From a virus, in the IMG/VR virus record IMGVR_UViG_3300044613_002535, positions 1 to 23,597 of that record: DNA of 23,597 bases, one strand, 5' to 3'. Of this stretch, positions 13,215 to 22,800 are shown in pieces. The notes under the pieces were generated by a model. The model ran no database searches. It was given only the letters and a program-made list of their open reading frames with translations, and was not told the DNA's origin. Both the position numbers and the translations under genes were made by a program. Position 1 is the first letter of the stretch; each line of letters starts with the position of its first letter.

Positions 13215-15334
13215 TGGCATTAGAAAGTCCAGTCCAACGCGCAGGCGATGCCGGATTCATCGGCTTCGCCAGCCGCTTGAACCCGCTCACGCTACCGGCA
13301 GGCATGCTGCAAGACAGCGTGAACATGCGCTTGGATCGCGGAGTCGCGCAGACCCGCAAAGGCAGCAAGCGCCTCACCGACACGATCGGCACTACCGGCG
13401 CCCCACTGACACTCGACTTTACCTTGGGCACCGACAAGACCGTCACTTCGATCACTCGCAGCTCAACCACGGCCACCGTCACCGCGACCGCCCACGGATT
13501 CACCAGCGGCGACCAAGTGAACATCCGAGGCGCCGTGCAGACCGACTACAACGGCGACTTCATTGTCACCGTCACGGACGCCAATACTTTCACCTACACC
13601 GTGAGCGGATCTCCCGCGACACCGGCCACCGGCACCATCATCGCTAACAACGGCCCCGAAGTGCGCGACAGCTACGACGGCGGACTCTATGCGGCCGGAG
13701 TCTTCGCCAGCCAGAACTACGACAACGCGGCGGAATACATCGTCCTTGCCGGATCAGACAGCGCCACGCTTTACCGGCAGGGACAATCGCCGGTCGTGAA
13801 GACCTACCCGACCAGCCCCGCCGAGAAGATCGAAGGCACAGACACCGTCTCGGTGGTGCAGGCGTTCAATCGCTTGTATGTCTTGCGCGAAGCTGATCGC
13901 ACCGTCACCGGCTGGGAGCAAAAGCTCACAACGGCTTCAGGCATCACGGTTTCCTCGACCACGGCTACGGTCAACGTCACGGCCCATGGCTATCCGGCTG
14001 GCGCCCGCGTCCGCATCGAAGGCAGCACGACACCCGCCTTCGACGGCCACGAATACGACATCGTCAGCAGCTCGACCAACAGCTTTACCATCACCGTTCC
14101 ATCCGGCACCGCCACGCACGCCGCCGCCACGATCAAGGTGCGGAGAACAAAGCCGCCGATCTATTGGGACGGCGGTAGCGGCAACTTCGTCCGCGCCACC
14201 GCAGGCGTGCCCGCCGCAGGCGTGACCTACACGACCATGCCGAGCACCGGCTGGGCGAGCTACCATAATAACCGGCTTTGGTTCGCCAAAAACCGCGACA
14301 CCGTGGCGATCTCGGATGTGCTAGACCCAGATTTATACGACCCGTTCTTCAACAGCTTCCGCGCCGGAGCTGGTGGCGATGACCGCATTGTCGCCGTCCA
14401 CCCATGGGTCGAAGGCCAAGCCCTCGTTTTCTGCAGGAAATCCATCTGGCTCGCCACGCTCAATCAATTCGCCTCAACCGATGGCAGCGACTTCAGCGTA
14501 GACACTCCGGTGTCACAGCTCACGCTCCTCACCAACGAAATCGGATGCAGCGCAAGGAACACCATCGTCACCGCCGGTAACTTTGTCTTCTTCCTGTCAG
14601 ACGCCGGTATCTACCGCTTAGACCGCGCCCTCGACCTCAAGGTGCGCGGCGACACCAAGCCTCTCAGCGAACCTATCGCCGACTTGTTCAGCCAAGTCGT
14701 CCAGTCTCGCGTAGACAAGTCCGCCTTTGGAATCTGGCACGCAAACCGATACCTGATCGCGCTGCCAACCAGCACCGACCCGCTCGACGGCAATCAGCTC
14801 GTCCTCGCATGGAACGCGCTCAACAATAGCTGGGAATACCGCGACACCTATCCCAGCAGCGCATCGGTCAACCAAATCCTTGTCGGCACCTACGATAGCC
14901 AACGCCGCGTCTTCTCGGTGCCGCGCTCCGGCAACCTGTATCTGCTTGAACAGGAAGACACCGCGCTGGACGACAACGCAGTCAATGCGGGCACCAGCCC
15001 CATCACCGGCAGCATCCGGACCCGCCGCTACGATTTCGGCGACATGCACTCCAAGCGGTTCCTCCGCACCATCGCCGATGTCGTCATTCCAGCAGGCGCC
15101 AGCGTCACGACCAAGATCAGCACGATCAATCCCGACACCGAAACCACCGTCGGCACGCTGACCAACGCCGCCGCTGGACCGGAGGACTACAATATGAAGA
15201 CGCCGGTGCGCTACAAAGCGCACAGCGCCGAAGTCATTTACGAAACCTCCGGTGGGCGGCCGGAAATCAGATCCGCCAGCATCGAGGCATCGCCCAAGTC
15301 CTTGCCTCCGACCGAAACCCGATCAGCAGCATAA
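13214..15334 (+). CDS. Tail nozzle/hub-like protein with two FCCH-like repeats
   Basis: A 706-residue protein starting by TAATG overlap with the endolysin. The N-terminus (GFIGFASRLNPLTLPAGMLQ, DSVNMRLDRGVAQTRKG) is the conserved opening of large tail proteins that behave like tail tubular protein B or the nozzle in short-tailed phages. Two related beta modules are inserted at about 76-143 and 239-309. Each has STTATVxVTAHGxxxG, then V-x-I-x-G, then an N-x-F-T-x-T-V strand, a pattern known from the E1 FCCH-like domain in phage proteins. The remainder suits a beta-propeller-like platform (VAISDVLDPDLYDPFFNSFR, VVQSRVDKSAFGIWHANRYL). It would close the tail below the adaptor. Confidence 0.7.
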   Translation: MALESPVQRAGDAGFIGFASRLNPLTLPAGMLQDSVNMRLDRGVAQTRKGSKRLTDTIGTTGAPLTLDFTLGTDKTVTSITRSSTTATVTATAHGFTSGDQVNIRGAVQTDYNGDFIVTVTDANTFTYTVSGSPATPATGTIIANNGPEVRDSYDGGLYAAGVFASQNYDNAAEYIVLAGSDSATLYRQGQSPVVKTYPTSPAEKIEGTDTVSVVQAFNRLYVLREADRTVTGWEQKLTTASGITVSSTTATVNVTAHGYPAGARVRIEGSTTPAFDGHEYDIVSSSTNSFTITVPSGTATHAAATIKVRRTKPPIYWDGGSGNFVRATAGVPAAGVTYTTMPSTGWASYHNNRLWFAKNRDTVAISDVLDPDLYDPFFNSFRAGAGGDDRIVAVHPWVEGQALVFCRKSIWLATLNQFASTDGSDFSVDTPVSQLTLLTNEIGCSARNTIVTAGNFVFFLSDAGIYRLDRALDLKVRGDTKPLSEPIADLFSQVVQSRVDKSAFGIWHANRYLIALPTSTDPLDGNQLVLAWNALNNSWEYRDTYPSSASVNQILVGTYDSQRRVFSVPRSGNLYLLEQEDTALDDNAVNAGTSPITGSIRTRRYDFGDMHSKRFLRTIADVVIPAGASVTTKISTINPDTETTVGTLTNAAAGPEDYNMKTPVRYKAHSAEVIYETSGGRPEIRSASIEASPKSLPPTETRSAA

Positions 15335-15339
15335 CCACT

Positions 15340-16524
15340 ATGGCCTCCTATAATTACACATTCGCCTCTGGGGATACCGTGACCCCGACTAAGTTGAATT
15401 CCGCCCGCACCGTCAGCGAGATCGTCAACGCCGATGTCAGCGCCACGGCGGCCATTGCTGGAACCAAGGTTGCTCCAGCCTTCGGCGCGCAAGACATCAC
15501 CGTCACCACGGCCAACCGCTCGATCACCAACACCGGCAACTTTGCGCTGTCTTTTGGGACAAACAACATTGAGCGCATGCGAATCGCCGCTGGCGGCAAT
15601 TTAGGAATCGGATCAACCAGCCCAAGTCAGCTTTTGCAAATTGGAGACGGCACTGGGTTCACCATGCCGCTTGTTCTTGGAGACTCAAGCAGCTACGGCG
15701 CCGGACTAAGAATCCACAACGACAACACCGGCACCAGCGCCGGATGCTTTATTGATTTCGGTCTTGGTGCTGACACCACGGCCGCAGCGATCCAAGCGCG
15801 CAAGCAGTCAGATGGCTCCACCGATTTGGCGTTGCTGCCATCAAGCACTGTCGGAGCTGTCTTCGATGCAATCGTCATGGATGGTTCATCTGGCGGCATT
15901 AGTCTTACCGGAGACGTTACGATAGCCGACAAAATCATTCACAGCGGCGACACGAATACGGCTGTTCGGTTTCCTGCGGCGGATACGGTGACCATAGAAA
16001 CCTCTGGAAACGAGCGCCTTCGCGTCAACTCTACCGGCGACGTGTCATTTAACTCAACCGGAGTCAGCACCAGCACAACGGTTGGCGGCGCATCGTGGAC
16101 GAGCACCGGATACCATGTGTTTTATAGCAACGCCACATTGGCCGCGAGCGGCATTATTGACTACCATTCCGACTGGGTCGCAACCAACCGCAACGTGTTC
16201 CGAGTGCAGGCGGATGGCAATGCCCTCAATTTCAACAACAGCTACGGTGCGCTGTCCGATGTCTCAATCAAAGAAAACATCGAAGACGCTACGCCGAAGC
16301 TCGCAGCGCTGAAGCAGGTCCGCGTCGTCAACTTCAATCGCATCGGCGACCCCGATAACAAACAAATTGGCATGGTCGCACAAGAGCTGGAAGCGGTTTG
16401 GCCGAAGCTCATTTCCGAGGACCAAGACGGTCTGAAGTCGATCAAATACAGCGTGCTGGTGCCCATACTCGTTAAGGCAGTGCAGGAACTCGCCGCCAAA
16501 GTGGAAACCTTAGAAGCCGCCTAA
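15340..16524 (+). CDS. Tail fibre with C-terminal S74 intramolecular chaperone
   Basis: A 394-residue protein. The N-terminus (MASYNYTFASGDTVTPTKLN) is a short attachment segment. The shaft is beta-rich, with recurring RMRIAAGGNLGIGSTSP and GNERLRVNSTGDVSF units typical of fibres. The last 91 residues are a Peptidase_S74 domain: SDVSIKENI with the Ser306/Lys311 dyad, VVNFNRIGD, IGMVAQELEAVWP and a closing helix. In this family the domain drives trimer folding and then cleaves itself off just before the Ser of the dyad. The mature fibre would therefore be about 305 residues. No SD is present; the gene follows the nozzle by 5 nt. Confidence 0.85.
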   Translation: MASYNYTFASGDTVTPTKLNSARTVSEIVNADVSATAAIAGTKVAPAFGAQDITVTTANRSITNTGNFALSFGTNNIERMRIAAGGNLGIGSTSPSQLLQIGDGTGFTMPLVLGDSSSYGAGLRIHNDNTGTSAGCFIDFGLGADTTAAAIQARKQSDGSTDLALLPSSTVGAVFDAIVMDGSSGGISLTGDVTIADKIIHSGDTNTAVRFPAADTVTIETSGNERLRVNSTGDVSFNSTGVSTSTTVGGASWTSTGYHVFYSNATLAASGIIDYHSDWVATNRNVFRVQADGNALNFNNSYGALSDVSIKENIEDATPKLAALKQVRVVNFNRIGDPDNKQIGMVAQELEAVWPKLISEDQDGLKSIKYSVLVPILVKAVQELAAKVETLEAA

Positions 16525-16525
16525 C

Positions 16526-16690
16526 ATGAAACAACAACTTGCCGAACTCATCGAAGCCTACGCTTCCGCTCGCGTGAGCGGGAACCGGATGCTCATGGAA
16601 TTTGCCGCAGGGAAACTTAACGACCTCATGGCGGCTATTGAAGTTGCCGTGCCGAAGGAGATTTTGGAACAAACAAAGGAAGGACAATAA
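16526..16690 (+). CDS. Small helical hypothetical protein
   Basis: A 54-residue protein starting 1 nt after the fibre stop. It is predicted as two helices: QQLAELIEAYASARVSGNRM and LMEFAAGKLNDLMAAIEVAV, then a polar tail. The helix pattern with EAYASARxSGNxxLxxFAxxxL is seen in short phage proteins next to fibre or tail genes, of unknown function. It may be a small chaperone or an internal virion component. The final codons contain AAGGAAGGA (16676-16684), the RBS for the next gene, so the reading frame is coupled to its neighbour. Confidence 0.6.
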   Translation: MKQQLAELIEAYASARVSGNRMLMEFAAGKLNDLMAAIEVAVPKEILEQTKEGQ

Positions 16691-16692
16691 TT

Positions 16693-18213
16693 ATGGACGC
16701 AGCACAATTTATCAGAGACTACTTAGGAGCAAGACCGACAGCTCCGACACAGCTTGGCGCAGATGCGTTGGCTAATTATGGCATTGCGGATTCTCGGCGC
16801 GTAACAGGGGAGTTGGCGGGAGACGCTGCGTGGATGGCCGGAGGGCTGCGAGGTCAGCAGCTTGACGGCATCGGTCAAATCCAAGGCGGCTTTTCTGGAG
16901 CGAATAACGCCTACACGCGAGAGGCGGAAGGAGCTACGGCTCGCGGGCTAGGCCAAGCCATTTTGACATCGGGACTCGCCGACAGGTTCGGCGGGATGTC
17001 AGGGTTAATGACCGACCGCGCATGGCAAGATTACACGTCAGGGCCAAATGCGCTGGAAAACCAGATATTTGCAGCGGGCCAAGGCGCCATGGGCGCAAGA
17101 GCGGATCAAGTGGGCGTGCAGGGTGTCGGCGCGGGCCAGCTCGGCGGGTCGCTCATGCAGCAAGCGCTACAACGATCCCAAAGTGGCGGCCGACTGTCGG
17201 CAGAAGAGTCGCGGGATGCCACGCAAGCGGCTCGATCTGGCATGGCAGCGCGAGGAATGGCCACCGGCAGCGCCGGTGTGGCCGCTGAGTTACTTAACCG
17301 CGACCGCTTCACGCGCGCCCGCCAAGCAGAGGACAACGCATTTGCCAGCGGCGTGCAGGCGCAAGACCTGACGCGCCAGTTCAACAACCAAGATTCGCGT
17401 TTGCGTGCCGGAATAGCCAACCAAGCGGCCAATCAGCAGCAGCTCGCGCAGAATCGCGGGTTTATGACGGACGCGGCCAATGCGTTTAACACCAATCAGC
17501 TCAACCGCATGGGCCAAGCGGGCAACCTGCTCGGACTTGGAGGGACGTTCCTACAAAACGCCGGAGCACTGCGAGGACAGGCTGGCGAAATGAACTTCGC
17601 GGGAGCCGGTCGCATGATGGACATTGATCCATTTGCCCGCTCCGTTCAGGCGGGACTCAATATGGGGCAATTTGCCGCAGGGACAGCCACGGATGCAGTC
17701 GGTCAAAACTTCGCCAACATGCTTGACTTGGGCGCGAACACCTACGGATTCAACACCAACATGAATATGGATCTTTACAATTCATGGATCAATAACGCCA
17801 CGGCCGCGCAGACGGGCGCACAGGCAGCTAATTCGCAGCGTGACGCCGCCAACATCTCGGCGGCGGCGGCGAGGTCGGCGCAGCCGAAGTGGTATGAGAC
17901 GGCTCTGGGCGCAGTTGGAAATATCTTTGGCGGCTTTAATATGAACCCATTTAAATGGAGCGACAAGCGCCTAAAGACCGACATCAAGCCGCTGGGAAAA
18001 GCCGGTAGCGTGCTGGGTCTGACGGCTTACGAGTTCCGCTACAAGGGCGACAAGAAGAAGCGTAAGGGCTTTATGGCCCAAGACGTGCAGAAGGTGCTGC
18101 CGGAGGCGGTGAAAGAGTTTAGCCACAACGGCAAGAAGCGGCTGGCGATCAATCCCAAGGTCATCGGCGCGGCTCTGGCGGAAGAACTGGCGGCCAATGC
18201 ACAGGCAGCTTAA
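16693..18213 (+). CDS. Ejection/internal-virion-like protein fused to an S74 chaperone
   Basis: A 506-residue protein with SD AAGGAAGGA 8 nt before ATG 16693. Residues 1-400 are Ala/Gly/Gln/Asn/Met-rich and mainly helical (TREAEGATARGLGQAI, SAEESRDATQAARSGMAARG, FNNQDSRLRAGIANQAANQQ), the composition of internal or ejected virion proteins. A short hydrophobic segment (WYETALGAVGNIFGGF, about 399-414) leads to an 84-residue Peptidase_S74 domain. It has SDKRLKTDI with the Ser423/Lys428 dyad, AYEFRYKGD, GFMAQDVQKVLPEAV and a final helix. S74 normally trims fibres, so its fusion here suggests this protein also trimerises and matures by self-cleavage. Whether it is ejected or a tail component is inferred from composition and from the similar genes that follow. 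Confidence 0.7.
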   Translation: MDAAQFIRDYLGARPTAPTQLGADALANYGIADSRRVTGELAGDAAWMAGGLRGQQLDGIGQIQGGFSGANNAYTREAEGATARGLGQAILTSGLADRFGGMSGLMTDRAWQDYTSGPNALENQIFAAGQGAMGARADQVGVQGVGAGQLGGSLMQQALQRSQSGGRLSAEESRDATQAARSGMAARGMATGSAGVAAELLNRDRFTRARQAEDNAFASGVQAQDLTRQFNNQDSRLRAGIANQAANQQQLAQNRGFMTDAANAFNTNQLNRMGQAGNLLGLGGTFLQNAGALRGQAGEMNFAGAGRMMDIDPFARSVQAGLNMGQFAAGTATDAVGQNFANMLDLGANTYGFNTNMNMDLYNSWINNATAAQTGAQAANSQRDAANISAAAARSAQPKWYETALGAVGNIFGGFNMNPFKWSDKRLKTDIKPLGKAGSVLGLTAYEFRYKGDKKKRKGFMAQDVQKVLPEAVKEFSHNGKKRLAINPKVIGAALAEELAANAQAA

Positions 18214-18232
18214 CACACAAAAAAACAAAACT

Positions 18233-18859
18233 ATGTTAGCATACAATCCTCCAACACGAAACACCGCTGGGCAAATCTACAGCGACAACATGCAGCGGTC
18301 GGCTGGCTATGACGCTCAAGGCATCATGGCACAGGCCGAGGCGGACCTCATCAGGGCGCAACGCAGGCATCAAGCGATCCTCGATGGCGCCGGTTTGGTC
18401 GGCGATGTCGCCAAGACGGCGGTGGGCTTCGCCATGGGCGGGCCTGCGGGTGCTGCGATGGCGGGCGGCATGGGTGGCGGTGGTGGTGGTGGTGGCGGTG
18501 GAATCCTTGACACCATCATTGGCGCCTACGCGCAAAAGGAGCAGGACAAGAGCGATTCCAAGATCTACGGCAACTTGATGAAGGTGGTGGCACCGGCCTT
18601 TGGCGAGGACGGCGACGCCATAATGGAACAGTGGAAAAGCCTTGAGTCTGACCGCGACAAGGCGCGATTCGGTAGCACGCTGTTTTCTTCGCTTGGGCAG
18701 ATTAGTAATATGTATATGGCCAATCGGAGTGCTGGGATTCGGGAGAATGCGCAGGCGGCGAACTCTCCTCAAGTTCGCGCCTTGGTTGGCAACCAGCAGG
18801 ACGTGATTAACGAAGGTGGAAGCAGCATCGGCGGCGCAACTCGTCGCCGCACCCGCTAA
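18233..18859 (+). CDS. Probable internal virion/ejection protein with polyglycine
   Basis: A 208-residue protein. ATG 18233 follows an A-rich leader (18219-18232) without SD; an in-frame ATG 12 codons earlier overlaps the preceding gene and is less likely. Order: polar N-terminus (YNPPTRNTAGQIYSDNMQRS), a helix with EADLIRAQRRHQAILDGAGL, a hydrophobic Gly/Ala-rich segment (about 55-80) and ten glycines (81-90). A hydrophobic turn ILDTIIGAYA, a helical domain and a basic tail (GGATRRRTR) follow. The glycine-rich amphipathic centre suggests membrane insertion or flexibility, as in short-tailed phage ejection proteins. Family not recognised beyond that. Confidence 0.6.
   Translation: MLAYNPPTRNTAGQIYSDNMQRSAGYDAQGIMAQAEADLIRAQRRHQAILDGAGLVGDVAKTAVGFAMGGPAGAAMAGGMGGGGGGGGGGILDTIIGAYAQKEQDKSDSKIYGNLMKVVAPAFGEDGDAIMEQWKSLESDRDKARFGSTLFSSLGQISNMYMANRSAGIRENAQAANSPQVRALVGNQQDVINEGGSSIGGATRRRTR
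18473..18502 (+). repeat. GGT/GGC trinucleotide tract encoding ten glycines
   Basis: Ten consecutive Gly codons, seven GGT, two GGC and one GGA, with five GGT in direct tandem (18479-18493). Such a tract can lengthen or shorten in steps of 3 by slippage without shifting the frame. It lies in the hydrophobic centre of the encoded protein. Confidence 0.75.
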
Positions 18860-18863
18860 CAAT

Positions 18864-19820
18864 ATGCCTCCGCGCCGCAACACCCAACCACCCTACACGC
18901 CGGACGAAGAGCCGCTTCCGGCCATGGACAACGGTATGACGTTGGATCAGCTCAACGCCATGAACGGTGTCAACATGACCGAGGAGGATGCAATGGCATC
19001 CGGCATGGCGCCGCAGGATGTGGTCAACGACGTCGCCGCTGAACCAGAAGTGCGCCGCGCGGAGCCGAACCTCCGGCCTACCGGCGCGTTCATGGATCTC
19101 GGATTTATCCAGCAGCTCAACAACGCCGCATCGGATGAGGAGTTCAACGCCATGTACGACGCACTCGATCCCGCGCTGAAGCATGTGTACGACCGTAGCT
19201 ACGGCATGCAAATTAGCCCGAAGTGGGCAGCGGAGACGGCGCAGCAGTATTACCAGATGCAGGACAAGTTGAGCATGCCGCAAAACAGGCTCGCCGAGCA
19301 GGAGCTTAGTGAAAAACAGACGGCCAAGCTCAACGAGCGGCGCGACGCAATGCGGACGGCGCAGACGATGCTGGAGGCTGCCGACCGGATCGATAGGGCG
19401 ATTGACGCCGGTTTAGTCGGACCTTGGAAGGACGTGGAGCAGAAGTTTGACGGCAGCGGGTTGCCATTTAGCGACCCCGATCAGTTCGCCGAGCGCAAGG
19501 CGCTTGAAGTTCAGACCAAGCGCAGCGTCATCGATGTGCTGCCGGCATTCAAGGGGCCGTTGAGCGATTCCGACCGCCGCTTCTTTACCGAGATGTTCCC
19601 TGAGATCAAAGAGCCGACCGGCGTGTGGAAGGACTACTCTACGCAGTTGCGGGAAAAATTTCGCCCGATTGCCGAAGGCAACTTTGAGTTGCCTAGTGAG
19701 CAGGAGCAGAGGCCCGCTCAAGGTGCCGCTGCTACTGCCGCGCCAGCGCGCAACACCTTCGTCTACGACGGCGCCACCTACGAGCGACTGCCGGACGGAA
19801 CCGCCCGACTTATCGAATAG
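18864..19820 (+). CDS. Probable internal virion/ejection-associated protein
   Basis: A 318-residue protein. ATG 18864 was chosen over an in-frame ATG at 18816 because the latter overlaps the preceding gene; leader ACAAT, no SD. The N-terminal 80 residues are Pro/Met/Glu-rich and probably disordered (PPRRNTQPPYTPDEEPLPAM). Residues 90-240 are helical and charged (QMQDKLSMPQNRLAEQELSE, MLEAADRIDRAIDAGLVGPW). A motif KGPLSDSDRRFFTEMFPEIK (about 231-250) resembles the conserved helix found near the end of ejection-cluster proteins. A linker of E/Q/P/A then leads to a small C-terminal module (TFVYDGATYERLPDGTARLI). It probably belongs with its neighbours in a virion-internal complex; function unproven. 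Confidence 0.55.
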   Translation: MPPRRNTQPPYTPDEEPLPAMDNGMTLDQLNAMNGVNMTEEDAMASGMAPQDVVNDVAAEPEVRRAEPNLRPTGAFMDLGFIQQLNNAASDEEFNAMYDALDPALKHVYDRSYGMQISPKWAAETAQQYYQMQDKLSMPQNRLAEQELSEKQTAKLNERRDAMRTAQTMLEAADRIDRAIDAGLVGPWKDVEQKFDGSGLPFSDPDQFAERKALEVQTKRSVIDVLPAFKGPLSDSDRRFFTEMFPEIKEPTGVWKDYSTQLREKFRPIAEGNFELPSEQEQRPAQGAAATAAPARNTFVYDGATYERLPDGTARLIE

Positions 19821-19826
19821 CACGAC

Positions 19827-22800
19827 ATGCCGCCCAAAACACTCACGGCGGAACAGGTCGCAGAGATTGATCGGCAGCAGCAGCCAACGCAGCCGCGCCC
19901 AGTCAACTGGCAATCTGTCATCCCGCAAAAAGAAGACGTTCTGACCGCTCGCGTTAACCGCGCAGCGCGTCAGAATGCTCCGGCTACGCTCACAGCCGAG
20001 CAGGTGGATACCGCCGAGGCTCAAAACAGCGTGGCGGCGGAAACGTCTTTCGGGCGGGCCATGGGTGCGCGACCGGATCGGTCGGCGGGTCCGCTGGCGC
20101 CGGGGCCGAAGAAGGTGCTGTCGGCGCGGGAGGTGCAGCAGATCAACCACGACCGCGTCAGCGACATTTCCTACCTGCCAACGATGGATGAATGGCGGGA
20201 GGATCAGAAGTTTAAGGCAGAGCGCGATGACAGTGTGGGACGGTTCGTTGAGGCGGGCAAGGCCATTGCCGGCGGACTCTTCCAGGCTGCGGCGGCGACC
20301 GCTTATGCGCCGTTTGACTTTGTGGCGCGCGGCACCAAGGCATACGACGAATGGGTCAACTCTTCCGCCGAGGGCATACGTCAAGCGGGCATCAGCACCG
20401 CCGAGCTGTGGTCATGGGCCGGTGATGTCGTCAATGATAGCGTCCGAGAGACTGAGCGCGTCAACGTGATCGACAACCAACTGCGCCAGCGACTCGCCGC
20501 GGAGAACAAGTTTACCGGCAATGCTCAGGCCGACGCGCAGATTTTCGCTCAGGCTAGAGAGCGGGCCATGGCATCCGGTGCCTACGGAAAGACACAGGAG
20601 CAGGAGGCGGACGACGAGAACACCCAATACCAGCGCTTCATCCGCGACCGATCCTTCCAACAGCAGGCGGCTAACATCACCGAGACCAACATCGGCGCGC
20701 TGCCGGACGGCCGCGCAGAGATGGGGATTGATGCGTCAAAGCTCAATCCGGGGCTGGTCACAACCACGGCGCTTGTTGCCGATCCGCTCAATTTTGCCCT
20801 GCCCATCGGCTTCGGAGCGGTCAACAAGCTGCGCGTGCTGCGGCGTGTGGCGTCTTTGACGGGAACTCCGTTAAGGGGCGCAGGCAAGGCGGCGGGCGCC
20901 ATGGCGCAGGGCAGCGAGAACATCTACAGCAGGATCGTAGAAGGCGTGGAGGATGCCACGGGCATCGGCGAGGCTGGGCAAGCGGCAGCGGTCAGCGCCG
21001 TGTCGTGGAAGGCGGCGGCCGCCATGGCCACGCTGAAGGGCAGCGGGCGTGTCCTGCGCAATGTGGAGCGCGGGCTGGAGACTGGCAGCATCTTGGCGCG
21101 TGAGATTGGCATTGGTGGCGTGGGCGTTTCCCGCGTCGAGGCGGCTAAGAAGCTGCGCTATGCGCCGATCCCCGAGCGTTACCGCCGTGCCTATGATGGA
21201 TTTTTTACCTCACCGGACAGCACATTGCGGCGGATCAGCGAGACGCCGGGGCTGTCGCCTATCGCGCGCCGGTCGGCGGCTACGTTGGACAAGCTAGGGG
21301 CTACGCAAGTCTTTCGCGCAACGGATGACGCGCTGAGTGGCGCCTTGGCTACGGCACCGATTGCTGTGCCGCTGGCTGCGATTGCGCCGGAGGAGCGGCG
21401 ACCAGAGATCCTTGGTGCGCTGATGACGGTCGGCGCCGGGGCCGGTATCGTCGGCGGCAAGGTGCGGCGGATGTCGGAGTTTGACGATGCGCTGGTGGCC
21501 AAAATGCTGGCCGATGCGGATATCTCTGGCGGTGACGCGGCGTCACTGGCCAATGCGCTGCCTCACGACAAGCTGGTCAACATGGCGCGGATGCAGTCGG
21601 TTATTGCGGCCAAGGCGGATTTCATTCCGCTGCGGGCCAAGGACTACGCTCTGGATACTACGGTCAATGAGGCGATGGGCCTCGGCACCCGCGGCATCCA
21701 TGTGGACGCGCAAAAAGGGAAACGCCCTCGGATTTATCTCAACATCGATAAGATCGCCACGGGCGATGTGGCCGGCCATGAGATCGGCCACGCCATCTTC
21801 CGCAGCAATATCCTCGGCGGTGAGATCAAGCAGGGCATGCGCGGCATGGTGGACGTGCAGTATGGCATGGACGGCATCGCGGCGCGCGGACGGGAATACG
21901 TCAACTCGCAACTGACCCAAGAGGTGCGCGACGGCACGACGGGCATCCAGCTCAATGTGCTGACGCCAGACGAGGTGCAGCGCATTGCGGCGGCAGGCGG
22001 CGATGAGGCGGCCGAACAGGCGCTGAAGCAGGAGTTTATCCGCGAGCGCTGGGCCAAGGATGCCGATTGGCGCAAGCAGGCCATCGACGAGCGCACCGAT
22101 ATGCTCAACCAAGAGCGGCTGGCCCAGGGCGAGACGGCTTGGGATTGGGCGCGGGACGAGATCGCCGCGGAGACGTTCAGCGGACTTGGCAAGGGACTCA
22201 ACCTTTCCGGCATCCGGGCGAGCGGCCCGCTGGGGCGTGCGGTCGGCGCAGCGCAGGCCACGATGGAAGCGATGGGTGCGCGCTTCAAGGGCAACGGCCG
22301 GCTGGAAACGCCGAACCAGCTTTTTGTGGAGAACCCGCTCTTCGACACGCCAGAGATGCGCAAGGCGGCGGGCAACTACGTCAAGACCTACGACCGCTAT
22401 CTGGTCGGCCTCGAGAAGGAGGGCAAGGTCAAGCAACGCGGGACACCGATTGCGCCGACCGGCAAGGCGAGCGACGCAGCGCGCAGTCCGCACACGCGCA
22501 CCTACGCCAACACCAAGAACGGCGTCACGGTGGTGGAGAGCGATCTTTTTATCGAGCGACCAGATGGCACGCGGGTGCCGAAGTCGCAGGAGATGATCAA
22601 CACGCAGGAAAAGGCGCGGGCGGCCACGCTCAAGTCAATCAATGACCGGACGAAGTTCGCCGAAAGGGAGGGCGATTGGGGCGCGAGGAAGTTGAGCAAT
22701 GGGCGCGTGGAGGTCGGCGGGCCAACGTTGCCGCTGCAGTTCGACAATTTTATCCAAGTGCCGCAGTGGCTGCGGATCAAGGCGCGGGAGTTTGAGGCGG

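Noticed and set aside
19413-20384. A 323-codon minus-strand frame
   Set aside because: It spans two well-supported + genes and has no RBS or protein-like composition; an antisense shadow.
22067-22645. A 192-codon + frame inside the giant gene, plus neighbours such as 22060-22596
   Set aside because: These are other frames of the long continuous frame that carries the HEIGH motif; composition is Arg/Gly/Gln-rich nonsense.
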